Assembly: GCA_902781215.1 (NCBI GenBank)
Contig: CACZIO010000011.1
Location: 1 to 58,514, forward strand
DNA from: an uncultured Lachnospiraceae bacterium
GTDB lineage: Bacteria > Bacillota > Clostridia > Lachnospirales > Lachnospiraceae
Length of the DNA: 58,514 nucleotides
Reading direction: 5' to 3'
A model generated the notes under the pieces. It was not told where the DNA came from. It searched no databases and saw only the letters and a program-made list of their open reading frames with translations. Position 1 is the stretch's first letter, and every line of letters begins with the position of its first letter. Shown here in pieces: positions 24,961 through 35,435 of this stretch. The position numbers and the translations under genes are program-made.

Positions 24961-26499
24961 ATGAATTTCCTGACCGCATTGAAAAAAAGAAGGGATGCCG
25001 GCCCCTTTCCGGTAATCCCGGACATCAAATCCTTTTCCCCCAAGGAAGGCGACCTGCTGCGGGGCCGGGCCCCCGTATCCCTGGCCCTGCAGCTGGAAGC
25101 CGCCGGCGCCTGCGTCCTCTCCGTCGTCACGGAGGAGCGGGAATTCCACGGATCCATGGACATCCTGCGGCAGATCTGCCGCGCCGTCTCCGTCCCGGTC
25201 CTGCGCAAGGACTTCATAGAGTCAGAGGCAGACCTGCTGGAGACAAAAAAGGCCGGCGCCTCCGCTATCCTGCTCATGTACGCCTGCCTGGGAAAAGACC
25301 GGTTGGAAGCGCTGTACGAAAAGGCTCTGGAAATGGGGCTTGTTCCCTTCGTGGAGACCCACACTGCACAGGAGCTGCAGTGGGCGGCAGAGCTGGGCGC
25401 CGGTCTGGTCGGGATCAACAACCGGAATATCCTGGACCTGGAGCGCGATGACGGAGATGTGCGCAAGTCCGAGAGTCTGGCAGGCTTCCGGCCGCAAAAT
25501 GCCTTTCTGGTCGTGGAGAGCGGCCTGCAGGGCCCTGCGGATGTGCGGCGCGCCGCAGGTTTCGGCGCCGACTCTGCCCTGGTCGGGACGGCGATCCTGC
25601 AGGCACCCGATCCCGCCGCCATGTACAGGGCCATGACCCGCCCCTGCGGTCTCAAGATCTGCGGCATCATGGACAGGGAAGGGATCCGGATCTGCCGGGA
25701 GCAGCAGGTAGATGTGCTCGGGTTTGTGACGGAATATCCCGTTCCCGTCCCCTGGAACCTGACCCGGGAGAAAGCTGCGGACCTGGTCTCCTTCGCAAAG
25801 AGAAATTCGGAAGACGAGGCAGACGCTGTCATCCCCGGTGATGCGGATCAGGATCCCGGTGCTATCCCACAAAGCCTGTCTTCAAAGTATGGCGGAGGAG
25901 GCAACACCGGCTCTGCCGCCGGCAGACCCGATGAACCCGGCTCAGACACAAAACCCGGCTCAGCGTCTGAACGGTCTGTAAAAACCTGCATCGTGACCGG
26001 TGGAACTCCCGATCAGGTCATCCGGCTCGCGCGCGAGATCCGGCCGGACCTGGTCCAGCTCCACTATACGGAAACCGCCGCCGAGACAGCCCGGATCACA
26101 GAGGTCCTGGCGCTGGAGGGCATTTCCGTGATCCGCAGCATCCCCGGTGACCCTGCACAGCGCAGGCGCATGTTCGGGACGGAGGACCTGACAGAGATCG
26201 CAAAAATGATGGAGACGGCGGGCGTAAGCGCGCTCCTGCTCGATTCCCGTGACGCGGGCAACGCCGCCGCGGGCGGCGGCGCCATCCTGGAGCAGATGGA
26301 CGCGGGCTCCATCAGGCAGATCCGGAGCTTTTTTTCGGGAGAGATCATCCTGGGCGGAGGCCTGACGGCCGCCAACATCCGGGAGGCCGTCCGGGTCCTC
26401 AGGCCGGACATGGCTGATGTAATGACCGGCGCAGAGACCTCGCCCGGTCGGAAAAGCGCAGAGCTGGTGAGCGCCCTGGTCCGGGCCCTGGAAAATTGA
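24961..26499 (+). CDS. trpC: Fused indole-3-glycerol-phosphate synthase / phosphoribosylanthranilate isomerase
   Basis: Residues 1-225 form IGPS with the catalytic Lys in IPDIKSFSP, VLRKDF, FVETH, GINNRN and VVESG; the usual Glu before the catalytic Lys is Asp. It starts later than most IGPS proteins, without the first helix. Residues 230-512 form PRAI: LKICGI carries the catalytic Cys, and LLLDSRD the Asp. A 55-residue Gly/Pro/Asp-rich insert (about 283-338) splits the PRAI barrel between helix 2 and strand 3. Fusion order matches E. coli TrpC. GAGGAAAAGC precedes the ATG. The 3' end is tandemly repeated. Confidence 0.93.
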   Translation: MNFLTALKKRRDAGPFPVIPDIKSFSPKEGDLLRGRAPVSLALQLEAAGACVLSVVTEEREFHGSMDILRQICRAVSVPVLRKDFIESEADLLETKKAGASAILLMYACLGKDRLEALYEKALEMGLVPFVETHTAQELQWAAELGAGLVGINNRNILDLERDDGDVRKSESLAGFRPQNAFLVVESGLQGPADVRRAAGFGADSALVGTAILQAPDPAAMYRAMTRPCGLKICGIMDREGIRICREQQVDVLGFVTEYPVPVPWNLTREKAADLVSFAKRNSEDEADAVIPGDADQDPGAIPQSLSSKYGGGGNTGSAAGRPDEPGSDTKPGSASERSVKTCIVTGGTPDQVIRLAREIRPDLVQLHYTETAAETARITEVLALEGISVIRSIPGDPAQRRRMFGTEDLTEIAKMMETAGVSALLLDSRDAGNAAAGGGAILEQMDAGSIRQIRSFFSGEIILGGGLTAANIREAVRVLRPDMADVMTGAETSPGRKSAELVSALVRALEN

Positions 26500-26570
26500 G
26501 GGCACCCCAGTCCGGGCCCTGGAAAATTGAGATTAACCCGGTCCGGCGCAGTGAAGTTTGAGGGCACCTC
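26479..26570 (+). repeat. Tandem repeat of the trpCF 3' end
   Basis: The 22 bases at 26479-26500 (GTCCGGGCCCTGG then AAAATTGAG, containing the stop) recur unchanged at 26510-26531 (period 31). A third, degenerate copy starts near 26540 and includes the GAGGGCACC spacer. Confidence 0.85.
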
Positions 26571-26666
26571 TGAATGCCGGAATTAGTATTCTATGATCTT
26601 CAGGATCATTTGTTGTTTTTGGATTCACCTGTGGATTTTTAAAAAGAAAAAATAGCGAGGAAAGAC

Positions 26667-27851
26667 ATGTCAAAAGGAAGATTCGGGATCCACGGCGGGC
26701 AGTACATTCCCGAGACGCTGATGCACGCTGTGGGAGAACTGGAAGAGGCCTATCTGAAGTACCGGGATGATCCAGACTTCCAGAGAGAACTCACAGACCT
26801 CTACAACAATTATGCAGGGCGTCCCAGCATGCTCTACTACGCGGAGCATATGACCCGGGATCTGGGCGGCGCCAGGATCTATCTCAAGCGGGAGGATCTC
26901 AACCACACCGGCGCCCACAAGATCAACAATGTGCTGGGCCAGATGCTGCTGGCAAAATACATGGGCAAGACGCGCGTGATCGCGGAGACCGGCGCCGGCC
27001 AGCACGGCGTCGCCACGGCGACGGTCGCGGCCATGATGGGCATGGAGTGCGAGATCTACATGGGCAGGGAGGACTGCGAGCGCCAGTCGCTCAACGTCTA
27101 CCGCATGCGGCTTCTGGGCGCAAAGGTCCACCCGGTCGACACCGGGACGAAGACCCTCAAGGACGCAGTCTCGGAGACCTTCAAGGAGTGGACCCGCCGG
27201 ATCGACGACACCCACTACGTGCTGGGGTCTGTCATGGGTCCCTACCCCTTTCCGGAGATGGTCCGCGATTTCCAGGCCGTGATCAGCCGTGAGATCAAAG
27301 CCCAGGTCCTGGAGTGCGAGGGAAAGCTCCCGGACGCGGTCCTGGCCTGCGTCGGCGGCGGTTCCAACGCCATCGGCGCCTTCTATCATTTCATCGGCGA
27401 TCCCTCCGTGCGGCTCATCGGCTGTGAGGCCGCGGGACGGGGCATCCACACGGCGGATACGGCCGCCACGATCGCGACCGGCCGGCTGGGGATCTTCCAC
27501 GGGATGAAGTCCTATTTCTGCCAGGATGAATTCGGCCAGATCGCGCCCGTCTACTCCATCTCCGCAGGCCTGGATTACCCCGGCATCGGCCCCGAGCACG
27601 CCAACCTCTATGACACAGGCCGCGCGGAATACGTGCCCGTCACCGATGAGGAGGCCGTGCAGGCCTTTGAGTATCTCTCCAGGACCGAGGGCATCATTCC
27701 GGCGATCGAGAGCGCCCACGCCGTGGCCCACGCCATGACCCTGGCGCCCGCCATGCGGCCGGACCAGGTCATGGTCATCAATATTTCCGGGCGGGGCGAC
27801 AAGGACGTCGCGCAGATCGCCCGCTACAGAGGAGAATCGCTCTATGAATGA
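26667..27851 (+). CDS. trpB: Tryptophan synthase beta chain
   Basis: This 394-residue PLP enzyme joins indole and serine. The PLP lysine is in [11 protein letters not shown] near residue 87, the activating motif [14 protein letters not shown] follows, and the phosphate-binding loop [10 protein letters not shown] is near residue 230. Length and sequence are those of TrpB1. The ATG has GCGAGGAAAGAC upstream. It lies 167 bases after trpCF and 67 bases before trpA. Confidence 0.97.
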   Translation: MSKGRFGIHGGQYIPETLMHAVGELEEAYLKYRDDPDFQRELTDLYNNYAGRPSMLYYAEHMTRDLGGARIYLKREDLNHTGAHKINNVLGQMLLAKYMGKTRVIAETGAGQHGVATATVAAMMGMECEIYMGREDCERQSLNVYRMRLLGAKVHPVDTGTKTLKDAVSETFKEWTRRIDDTHYVLGSVMGPYPFPEMVRDFQAVISREIKAQVLECEGKLPDAVLACVGGGSNAIGAFYHFIGDPSVRLIGCEAAGRGIHTADTAATIATGRLGIFHGMKSYFCQDEFGQIAPVYSISAGLDYPGIGPEHANLYDTGRAEYVPVTDEEAVQAFEYLSRTEGIIPAIESAHAVAHAMTLAPAMRPDQVMVINISGRGDKDVAQIARYRGESLYE

Positions 27852-27918
27852 GCCGCCTGAAGCAAAGATCCCGTGTCCCCAGTGGCACCCGGGGGTATTG
27901 TAAAAGGAGCACAAGGAA

Positions 27919-28698
27919 ATGAGTAATATCGCAAAAGCATTTGACCACGGCAAGGCCCTGATCCCCTTTATCACCTGCGGCGACCCCTCCCTGGAGCAGA
28001 CCGCGGAATATGTGCGCGCAGCCGTGGAGTCAGGCGCCGACCTGGTGGAGCTGGGCATTCCTTTTTCAGATCCGACCGCCGAGGGCGCCGTCATCATGGA
28101 GGCGGACGCCCGGGCCCTGGCCGCCGGGACTACGACGGAGAAGGTCTTCGACCTGGTCCGGGACCTCCGCAGGGATATCGATATCCCCATGGTCTTTATG
28201 ACCTACGCCAATGTCCTCTTCTCCTACGGGTCGGAGGACTTTATCCGGACCAGCCGCGACATCGGGATCGACGGCTTCATCATCCCGGACATCCCCTTTG
28301 AGGAAAAGGCGGAGTTTGACGGCTTCTGCAAAGCATACGACAGAGACCTGATCTCCATGATCGCCCCGACTTCCGAGGACCGGATCTCCATGATCGCCAG
28401 GGAGGCCTCGGGCTTTCTCTACTGCGTCTCCTCCCTGGGCGTCACCGGCACCCGCGGCGCGATCACGACCGATGTCGGCGCCATGGTCCGCACAGCAAAA
28501 AAAGCACAGGACATTCCTTGTGCCGTAGGCTTCGGTATTTCCGGCCCGGACCAGGCCGCCGCCATGGCCGCCGTCTCGGACGGCGCGATCGTCGGCTCCG
28601 CCATCATGAAGATCATCGCGCAGCAGAAACCTGACACAGCCGGCGAAGTCTACCGCTTCGTCAAGGAACTCAAGGACGCCGTGCGCAGCGTGCAATAA
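27919..28698 (+). CDS. trpA: Tryptophan synthase alpha chain
   Basis: This 259-residue TIM barrel cleaves indole-3-glycerol phosphate and channels indole to TrpB. The catalytic residues are present: Glu in VELGIPFSDP and Asp in SDPTAEG. The later motifs SSLGVTGTRG and VGFGISGP bind the phosphate. The N-terminus is shorter than in E. coli. AAAGGAG lies upstream of the ATG. It is the last gene of the operon, followed by a large REP-like cluster. Confidence 0.96.
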   Translation: MSNIAKAFDHGKALIPFITCGDPSLEQTAEYVRAAVESGADLVELGIPFSDPTAEGAVIMEADARALAAGTTTEKVFDLVRDLRRDIDIPMVFMTYANVLFSYGSEDFIRTSRDIGIDGFIIPDIPFEEKAEFDGFCKAYDRDLISMIAPTSEDRISMIAREASGFLYCVSSLGVTGTRGAITTDVGAMVRTAKKAQDIPCAVGFGISGPDQAAAMAAVSDGAIVGSAIMKIIAQQKPDTAGEVYRFVKELKDAVRSVQ

Positions 28699-28703
28699 AC
28701 CAT

Positions 28704-28932
28704 TTTGAACCATTTGGGACGGTTCCCGTGGTTCAAAGCCCGCAGTGAAACCGTATGGGACGGTTCTCGCAGTTCAAAGCAAGACCAGTGAGCTGGTTTC
28801 CTCGGTTCAAATAACATCAGAAGCGGTTTCCGCAGTTCAAAAAGGCAAAAGAAAAGGGACGGATCTCAGCGGTTCAAAAAGAACCGCTGAGATCCGTCCC
28901 CTGTGGTTTGCGAGATCCGTCCCTGCTGGTTT
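28704..28932. repeat. REP-like cluster with a perfect 20-bp hairpin between trpA and ldh
   Basis: At least five degenerate copies of GGGACGGTTCxCG..GTTCAAA occur (starts near 28716, 28757, 28795, 28824, 28856). The last forms a perfect 20-base stem with 28881-28900 around an AAAAA loop. A partial copy follows at about 28910. It sits between convergent genes and may act as terminator for both, though no long T-tract follows. Confidence 0.85.
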
Positions 28933-29887
28933 ACCTTGCTTCTCCCAGGACATCGTCCACGATCGACTTGACGGTCGCGGCGGACTTGCGGATCTCATCG
29001 AGCTCGTCCTCGTTCATCTCCACGGGGACCAGGCACTCGACGCCGTCCGCGCCGACCACGGCCGGCATGGACAGGGCGATGCCGTCGATATCGAAGGCCC
29101 CGTACATGAGAGAGGAGACGGACAGGACCGCCTTCTCGTCCCGGACGATGGCCTCGCAGACCCGGCGGGCCGCCATGGCGACGCCGAAGAAGGTGTCGTC
29201 CCTGCGGTAGCTGAGATCGCCGGCCGCCGCCCTGACCTCCGTGATGACTTCCTTCAGGAAGGCATCCGGATCCTGATAGCCCCGCATCTCAAAGAAGTCG
29301 CGGAGCGGGACCCCGGAGACGCGGGCGCTCGACCAGATCGGCACCTCGGACTTTCCGTGCTCGCCGACGACAAAGGCGTGGACATTGCGGGGGTCTACAT
29401 TGAGTTTTTTGCCAAGCAGATACTTGACCCGCCCCGTATCCAGGATCGTTCCGATTCCCATGATCCGGCTCTCGGGGATCTCGATGAATTTCAGGGCGGA
29501 GTAGGTCAGGATATCGACCGGATTGGTGACGACCAGGAAGATGGCCTCTGTATTCCGCTTTGCGACCTCCGGAATGATGGATTCCAGCACATTGACGTTT
29601 TTACGGATAAAATCCATGCGGGAATCCGTCTTGAGCATGGGCTCGCCCGCCGCCAGGATGATGATGCCGGCGTCCGCCAGATCCTCGTAAGCGCCCGCAT
29701 AGATCTTCATCGGCTTTGCAAAAGAAGTCCCGTAGGCGAGGTCCAGCGCGACGCGGTCTGCCCTGCCCGCCAGCGAATCGATCAGTACCATTTCTGAAAA
29801 CAGGCCGCTCTGCATCAGCCCGAAGCTGACCGCAGATCCGGAACGGCCGCATCCGACAATTGCCACTTTCCGCATATTCACTGCCAT
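28931..29887 (-). CDS. L-lactate/malate dehydrogenase-family protein
   Basis: This 318-residue NAD-dependent 2-hydroxyacid dehydrogenase has VAIVGCGRSGS for NAD, NPVD, LDTGRVKYLL (Asp and Arg of the active site) and the catalytic His in GEHGKSEVP. In the specificity loop AAGEPMLKTDSR the residue aligned to Gln102 (lactate) or Arg102 (malate) is Met, while Arg109 is kept. L-lactate dehydrogenase is the nearest fit, but the preferred substrate is open. ATG 29885-29887 has AAAGGGAAAG upstream. It lies downstream of enolase on the same strand, separated by a hairpin. Confidence 0.83.
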   Translation of the reverse strand: MAVNMRKVAIVGCGRSGSAVSFGLMQSGLFSEMVLIDSLAGRADRVALDLAYGTSFAKPMKIYAGAYEDLADAGIIILAAGEPMLKTDSRMDFIRKNVNVLESIIPEVAKRNTEAIFLVVTNPVDILTYSALKFIEIPESRIMGIGTILDTGRVKYLLGKKLNVDPRNVHAFVVGEHGKSEVPIWSSARVSGVPLRDFFEMRGYQDPDAFLKEVITEVRAAAGDLSYRRDDTFFGVAMAARRVCEAIVRDEKAVLSVSSLMYGAFDIDGIALSMPAVVGADGVECLVPVEMNEDELDEIRKSAATVKSIVDDVLGEAR

Positions 29888-29945
29888 GATCTTTCCCTTT
29901 CTGCCTGTCTGAACCAGTGATCGCAGACATGCCACTGATATATAG

Positions 29946-29986
29946 CAGACCCCTGCAGGGCAGCATTGCTGCGCCGCAGGGGTCTG
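29946..29986 (-). terminator. Hairpin after enolase
   Basis: An 11-base stem (CAGACCCCTGC/GCAGGGGTCTG) surrounds a GC-rich loop. It follows the enolase stop by about 35 bases. The weak T-tract makes it a partial terminator at best. Confidence 0.45.
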
Positions 29987-30019
29987 ATTTCAATTGTCTG
30001 CGCAGGAGCGCTCATTCAA

Positions 30020-31339
<1,320 letters not shown>

Positions 31340-31376
31340 TTAAGACAAGGGAAAATATTGATTCGAACCAATGCTT

Positions 31377-31405
31377 ATTGTAGCAATTCCCATAGAAAAT
31401 AGCAA
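31377..31405 (-). promoter_or_regulatory. Enolase promoter
   Basis: TTGCTA (31400-31405), a 17-base spacer and TACAAT (31377-31382) on the minus strand, about 55 bases upstream of the start codon. Confidence 0.7.
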
Positions 31406-31424
31406 CCGCAGCCGAATCATTTTT

Positions 31425-31481
31425 GGTAAAAACTAACAGCGTGAAAGTTTTCACATTGTTTTCGGAAAACTCCCACGCTGT
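31425..31481 (-). terminator. Terminator downstream of the DUF1858 gene
   Basis: On the minus strand ACAGCGTGGGAG pairs imperfectly with a downstream CTTTCACGCTGT and is followed by TTAGTTTTT. It separates the DUF1858 gene from the enolase promoter. Confidence 0.6.
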
Positions 31482-31598
31482 ATATGTCTGACCGCTCTGT
31501 TTATTTTCAGGCGTCTGCACAGTCTGCTGCCGGCATCAGAGGCTTTGCGGGACCCGGATGCCGCGGGGCGGTGCAGGGCTTTCTCTTCTCTTCCGGGC

Positions 31599-31829
31599 TC
31601 AGATCTCGATCAGGCCAAGCTCGACGTTGAGGTATCTGGCGACTTCTTCCGCATCCAGTCCGTGGACCTGGCAGGCCTCGGTCAGGGACTCCATCTGGGA
31701 AGCGGGGCAGCTGACACAGCCCATGCCGCAGTTCATGAGCAGGAACTGAGCGTCAGGGTATTTGCCGATGATGGCAGCGATGAGCATATCGCCGGTGATG
31801 GGCTCTTTGGCAAGAGTTGCGTTTTCCAT
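31599..31829 (-). CDS. DUF1858 domain protein (hybrid-cluster-associated type)
   Basis: This 76-residue protein has the DUF1858 pattern: ITGDMLIAAIIGKYPDA, then NCGMGCVSCPAS with a CxxC pair, then a helix ending in LNVELGLIEI. Members are common in anaerobes, stand alone or fused to redox or cluster proteins, and may bind a metal or cofactor through the Cys pair; no reaction is established. AGGAGG precedes the ATG. Confidence 0.88.
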   Translation of the reverse strand: MENATLAKEPITGDMLIAAIIGKYPDAQFLLMNCGMGCVSCPASQMESLTEACQVHGLDAEEVARYLNVELGLIEI

Positions 31830-31994
31830 GAGAATGATCCTCCTTGTTGATCTTTTTTGTATAGTAAAAAATATTTGTTTACGTCGACAGCGCTGCAGGA
31901 TCCGGCCGTTTTTCCAATCGTATTTATTCGCCTATGAATCCTACAGGTAATTACAGATTGTATCAGTCAGCGCGCGGCTCTGTCAAGATGTTTT

Positions 31995-33323
31995 TCAGAC
32001 ACCGTTGCCCAGCACGATGAGGTAGTACAGGTAGTAGATGCCGGAGACAAAGTGGGCCAGCAGGACAAGGCCGCAGAGCAGAAAGCCGATGATGGAGAAG
32101 ACCCTCCACACGCTGATCTCGCCTGCGAGCCGCCCCTTCCAGACCGCGAGGTCGCGGATGCTGACAAACCACAGCAGGTAGAGGGCGATGATGTAGCCCC
32201 AGCTGAAGTTGCCGTGCGCCATGCGGGATCCGCCCTCGGCGAGGAGGAACTTCTCCGCCATGCCGACGAGCAGCATGACCCAGGCGAAGAAATCTGTCCA
32301 GTCAAAGGTGCGGCGGATGATGCTGCACAGGCCCATCAGGAGCGGGAAGGCCAGGACCAGGAGCGTGGAGATGGCGATGTTGTCCGTGTAGAGGCCGGCG
32401 ACCTTGAAGGGGGCGATCACGACCCCCGCGGAGTCACTGTTGGTGGTCCCGTAGAAGGCGGACAGAAACTGCATGCCCATGAGGCCGACGGAGGGCAGGC
32501 AGCAGACCAGGAGCTGCATGCCGAAGGGGAAGTTCCGGAAGCGGTAGGCAAAGAGCCAGAGGAACATCAGCACAAAGATCGCGGGATAGAAAACCTGGAT
32601 AAAGCTGGGCTTGGACAGGTTGGACAGGACCAGCAGGACCGCGAGGGCAAATCCCTTCCAAATCCGGAGTCCCTGTCCCTTCTGGAAGCCGCCGCGCTGG
32701 ACGCGCAGGCACTCTCCCATCACCAGGACGAAGATCAGCAGGGCGATGGGCCGCACCATGATCGTCGTCGGATTGTGCCAGGGGTTGGGGGATCCCTGGC
32801 CCAGGTAGGGCTTGGGATTGAACCAGGGGACAAAGACGGCGCTCGAGATGCTCAACAGGAGGGTGAAGACCGCGGCGCCGGCCACGGACAGGCCGCTGAA
32901 GTGGCCCGTTCCGGACGCGCCGGCCGGGATCCGGACCGCGAGGGCCGTCCCGCTGTCGGGATTCTGTGTTCCCGCGACAGAGGCGTTGACCGCGCGGTGG
33001 ATGAAATGGGCCGCGATCAGGTAGGTCAGGGCGCAGAGACCGCCGGACACAAGGCCCGCCGCCCGCTCCGCGGAAAAGCCGCCGGCCTTCATGGCCGCGC
33101 GCACCAGCAGGTGCCAGACGGGCTCCGGGTGCTCCCGGAGCATCTGCACGGGGTCACTCCAGTCCAGCTCCTTCGCAATGTCCACATGGATTCCGTAGTC
33201 GACCGACACATAGCTCACCTTATAGGTTGCGTAAAAGACCGCCATGGCGCCCACCAGCAGGAGCACGACTCCAATCAGAATGGAAAGAACACTTTCTTTT
33301 TTTCCTTCTCTGTATCCGCCCAT
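31995..33323 (-). CDS. Polytopic membrane protein of unknown function
   Basis: This 442-residue protein has about ten hydrophobic helices and a conserved-looking first loop SVDYGIHVDIAKELDWSD followed by EPVWHLLVRAAM. This layout, with acidic residues in a large first outer loop, resembles GT-C glycosyltransferases or EpsG-like polymerases, but no family can be named. AAAGGAAACC precedes the ATG. It lies 151 bases after znuB on the same strand and could be the last gene of the zinc operon or independent. Confidence 0.7.
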   Translation of the reverse strand: MGGYREGKKESVLSILIGVVLLLVGAMAVFYATYKVSYVSVDYGIHVDIAKELDWSDPVQMLREHPEPVWHLLVRAAMKAGGFSAERAAGLVSGGLCALTYLIAAHFIHRAVNASVAGTQNPDSGTALAVRIPAGASGTGHFSGLSVAGAAVFTLLLSISSAVFVPWFNPKPYLGQGSPNPWHNPTTIMVRPIALLIFVLVMGECLRVQRGGFQKGQGLRIWKGFALAVLLVLSNLSKPSFIQVFYPAIFVLMFLWLFAYRFRNFPFGMQLLVCCLPSVGLMGMQFLSAFYGTTNSDSAGVVIAPFKVAGLYTDNIAISTLLVLAFPLLMGLCSIIRRTFDWTDFFAWVMLLVGMAEKFLLAEGGSRMAHGNFSWGYIIALYLLWFVSIRDLAVWKGRLAGEISVWRVFSIIGFLLCGLVLLAHFVSGIYYLYYLIVLGNGV

Positions 33324-33474
33324 TGTTCCGGTTTCCTTTCAAAAAACATTCATTCCTTATGTCAGCGGCAGCGGCTCCGCCGCCGGACAGAGCTTTTTTA
33401 TTTGGCGCCTGTCACCGTCACGATCGCCGGCTCTGCAGTCAAATTCGCAGGCGGCTGCCGGAAGGAGGCAGGCA

Positions 33475-34311
33475 TCAGTCCAGCCCCCTGATCTTCGCGA
33501 TGACCGCGTAAATGAAAAAGGCGGCCATGTTGCAGAGGACGATGCTGGCCCCTGTGGGCGTCGCGTACAGGTAGGAGATCACAAGCCCCAGCAGGAGGCA
33601 GACGACCGAGACGATCGCCGCGCTGATCATGACGCTCCGGAAGGTGCGGCAGAGCCGCATGGAGGTCATGGCCGGAAAGACGACCAGGCTGGAGATCAGA
33701 AGCGACCCCATCATCCGCATGCCGATGACGATGACCAGGGCCGTCAGCAGGGCGATCAGGGAATTGTAGGTACCCGCCGGAATGCCGGTCGCGCGCGTAA
33801 AACTCTCGTCAAAGGTGACGGCAAATATCCTGTGATAAAAAAAGATAAAGAGGGCCAGGACGACCACCGAGACAACGGCTGTGATCCAGACGTCGCTGCC
33901 CGACATACTCAGTATACTCCCGAACAGGTAATTGTACACGTCCGTATTCATGCCGGTCGTCATGGAGACGACCGTGACGCCCACGGCCAGGGCGCCCGTG
34001 GAGATCAGGGCGATCGCCGAATCCCCCTTGACGTGACTGGTCTCCCGCAGGCGCAGCAGGAAAAAGGCCGCCGCGACGACCACGGGGATGGCCACGGCCA
34101 GGGGCGCCGCGTTCATGGCGGACGCGATCGCCAGGGCCCCGAAGCCCACGTGGGAGAGGCCGTCGCCGATCATGGAGTAGCGCTTGAGCACCAGGGTGAC
34201 GCCCAGGACCGCCGCGCACAGGGCGATCAGGGCCCCGACCAGCAGGGCGCGGACCATAAAGGGATAGGAAAACATTTCTATGATCAAGTGAAGCAAGTTT
34301 TTTCTCCTCAA
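33475..34311 (-). CDS. znuB: Zinc/manganese ABC transporter permease
   Basis: This 278-residue ABC-3 family permease has eight to nine helices. Family motifs include VGFGALAIASAM, the REtsHVKGDSAI loop (as RETSHVKGDSAIALIS) and LLISSLVVFPAMTSMRL. It would form the membrane channel with the ATPase and binding protein encoded just upstream. Its substrate is inferred from the His-rich ZnuA partner. Confidence 0.92.
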   Translation of the reverse strand: MRRKNLLHLIIEMFSYPFMVRALLVGALIALCAAVLGVTLVLKRYSMIGDGLSHVGFGALAIASAMNAAPLAVAIPVVVAAAFFLLRLRETSHVKGDSAIALISTGALAVGVTVVSMTTGMNTDVYNYLFGSILSMSGSDVWITAVVSVVVLALFIFFYHRIFAVTFDESFTRATGIPAGTYNSLIALLTALVIVIGMRMMGSLLISSLVVFPAMTSMRLCRTFRSVMISAAIVSVVCLLLGLVISYLYATPTGASIVLCNMAAFFIYAVIAKIRGLD

Positions 34312-34425
34312 AATACAGGCGGGTCTGTCCTGTGGCCGATCCGGGTTTCAGCGTCTCTTCAGGACACGATGCGGTTTTATCCACCGACCTGTCCGGCGCA
34401 TTTCATACCGGACCCGTCAGTCTTT

Positions 34426-35355
34426 TCACATTTTATCGCCCTGTTCACCGCTCTCCGATGCAGAAGGCCTGTCGTGTGCGATCGGTGTCTTTTCCCGGTC
34501 TGCCTGTTCCACAGCCTTCTTTCCGGCCCTGTGCAGGCCTTTTTTGCCGGAATGGATCTGAACCCGGCGCTCAGTCTCGGTCGGCTCCACGGTCTCCCTG
34601 GGGGCGGGGCGGCCGGACCGGTTGGGGAACTCGTGCTTCCACATGGGAACAGCGCGGTCGCCCAGGAACTCGTGATAGACAGCGCTGCGGCGGTACTCCT
34701 TCTGTGTGCCGAAAAAGAGCTGGCCCTCCTGGCCGAGATGGAGGATGTGGCTGGCGTAGCGGAGGGAGGCGTCGATGTCGTGGGATACCATGATGACCGT
34801 GATGCCCGTCTTCTCATTGATGCGGGCGATCTGGGCATAGAGGCTCCGGGTCGCGACCGGGTCCAGGCCGGAGACCGGCTCGTCGAGCAGGATCAGCTTC
34901 TGGGCGGCGCACATGGCGCGGGCCAGAAGGACGCGCTGCTGCTGGCCGCCGGACAGGTCCCTGTAGCACTGGTCCTGCAGGTCCAGGATCTCCAGGGCCT
35001 CCATGTTTTCGCGGGCGCGCGCTTTTTCCGCCCGGGAGTAGAAGGGCCGCAGACCCATGCGGTTGAGGCAGCCGGACAGGACGACCTCCCGCACGCTGGC
35101 CGGGAAGTCCTTCTGGATCTGGGTCTGCTGGGGCAGGTAGCCGATCTCGGTCGCCTTGAGCCCCTGGCCCATCTCCACCGTGCCGGCGGAGGGCTTTTTC
35201 AGGCGCAGAAGGCCCTTGATCAGGGTGCTCTTGCCGGCGCCGTTCTCACCGATGATGCAGAGGTAGTCTCCCTCCTCCACGGTAAAGTTCAGATTGTTGA
35301 CGACTGTCACGCCATCGTAGGCGAAGGACAGATTTTCACATTTGAGCAGACTCAT
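34426..35355 (-). CDS. znuC: Zinc/manganese ABC transporter ATP-binding protein
   Basis: This 309-residue ATPase has Walker A GENGAGKST (residues 37-45), Q-loop YLPQQTQ, signature LSGGQQQR and Walker B LILLDEPVSGLD, then the switch His in MVSHD. The last 60 residues are charged and unconserved, longer than in most ZnuC proteins. The gene lies between znuA and znuB; a REP-like element separates it from znuA. Confidence 0.93.
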   Translation of the reverse strand: MSLLKCENLSFAYDGVTVVNNLNFTVEEGDYLCIIGENGAGKSTLIKGLLRLKKPSAGTVEMGQGLKATEIGYLPQQTQIQKDFPASVREVVLSGCLNRMGLRPFYSRAEKARARENMEALEILDLQDQCYRDLSGGQQQRVLLARAMCAAQKLILLDEPVSGLDPVATRSLYAQIARINEKTGITVIMVSHDIDASLRYASHILHLGQEGQLFFGTQKEYRRSAVYHEFLGDRAVPMWKHEFPNRSGRPAPRETVEPTETERRVQIHSGKKGLHRAGKKAVEQADREKTPIAHDRPSASESGEQGDKM

Positions 35356-35393
35356 GAATCTCCTTCAGCAAACCGTTTGAAAACCGCTTGGGG

Positions 35394-35425
35394 AAACCGC
35401 TTGGGACGGTTCTCCGTGGTTCCGG
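35394..35425. repeat. REP-like element between znuA and znuC
   Basis: GGGACGGTTCTCCGTGGTT (35403-35421) is preceded by two imperfect AAACCGCTTGGG copies. It belongs to the same family as the cluster downstream of trpA. Confidence 0.7.
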
Positions 35426-35435
35426 GTGGTTTCGT

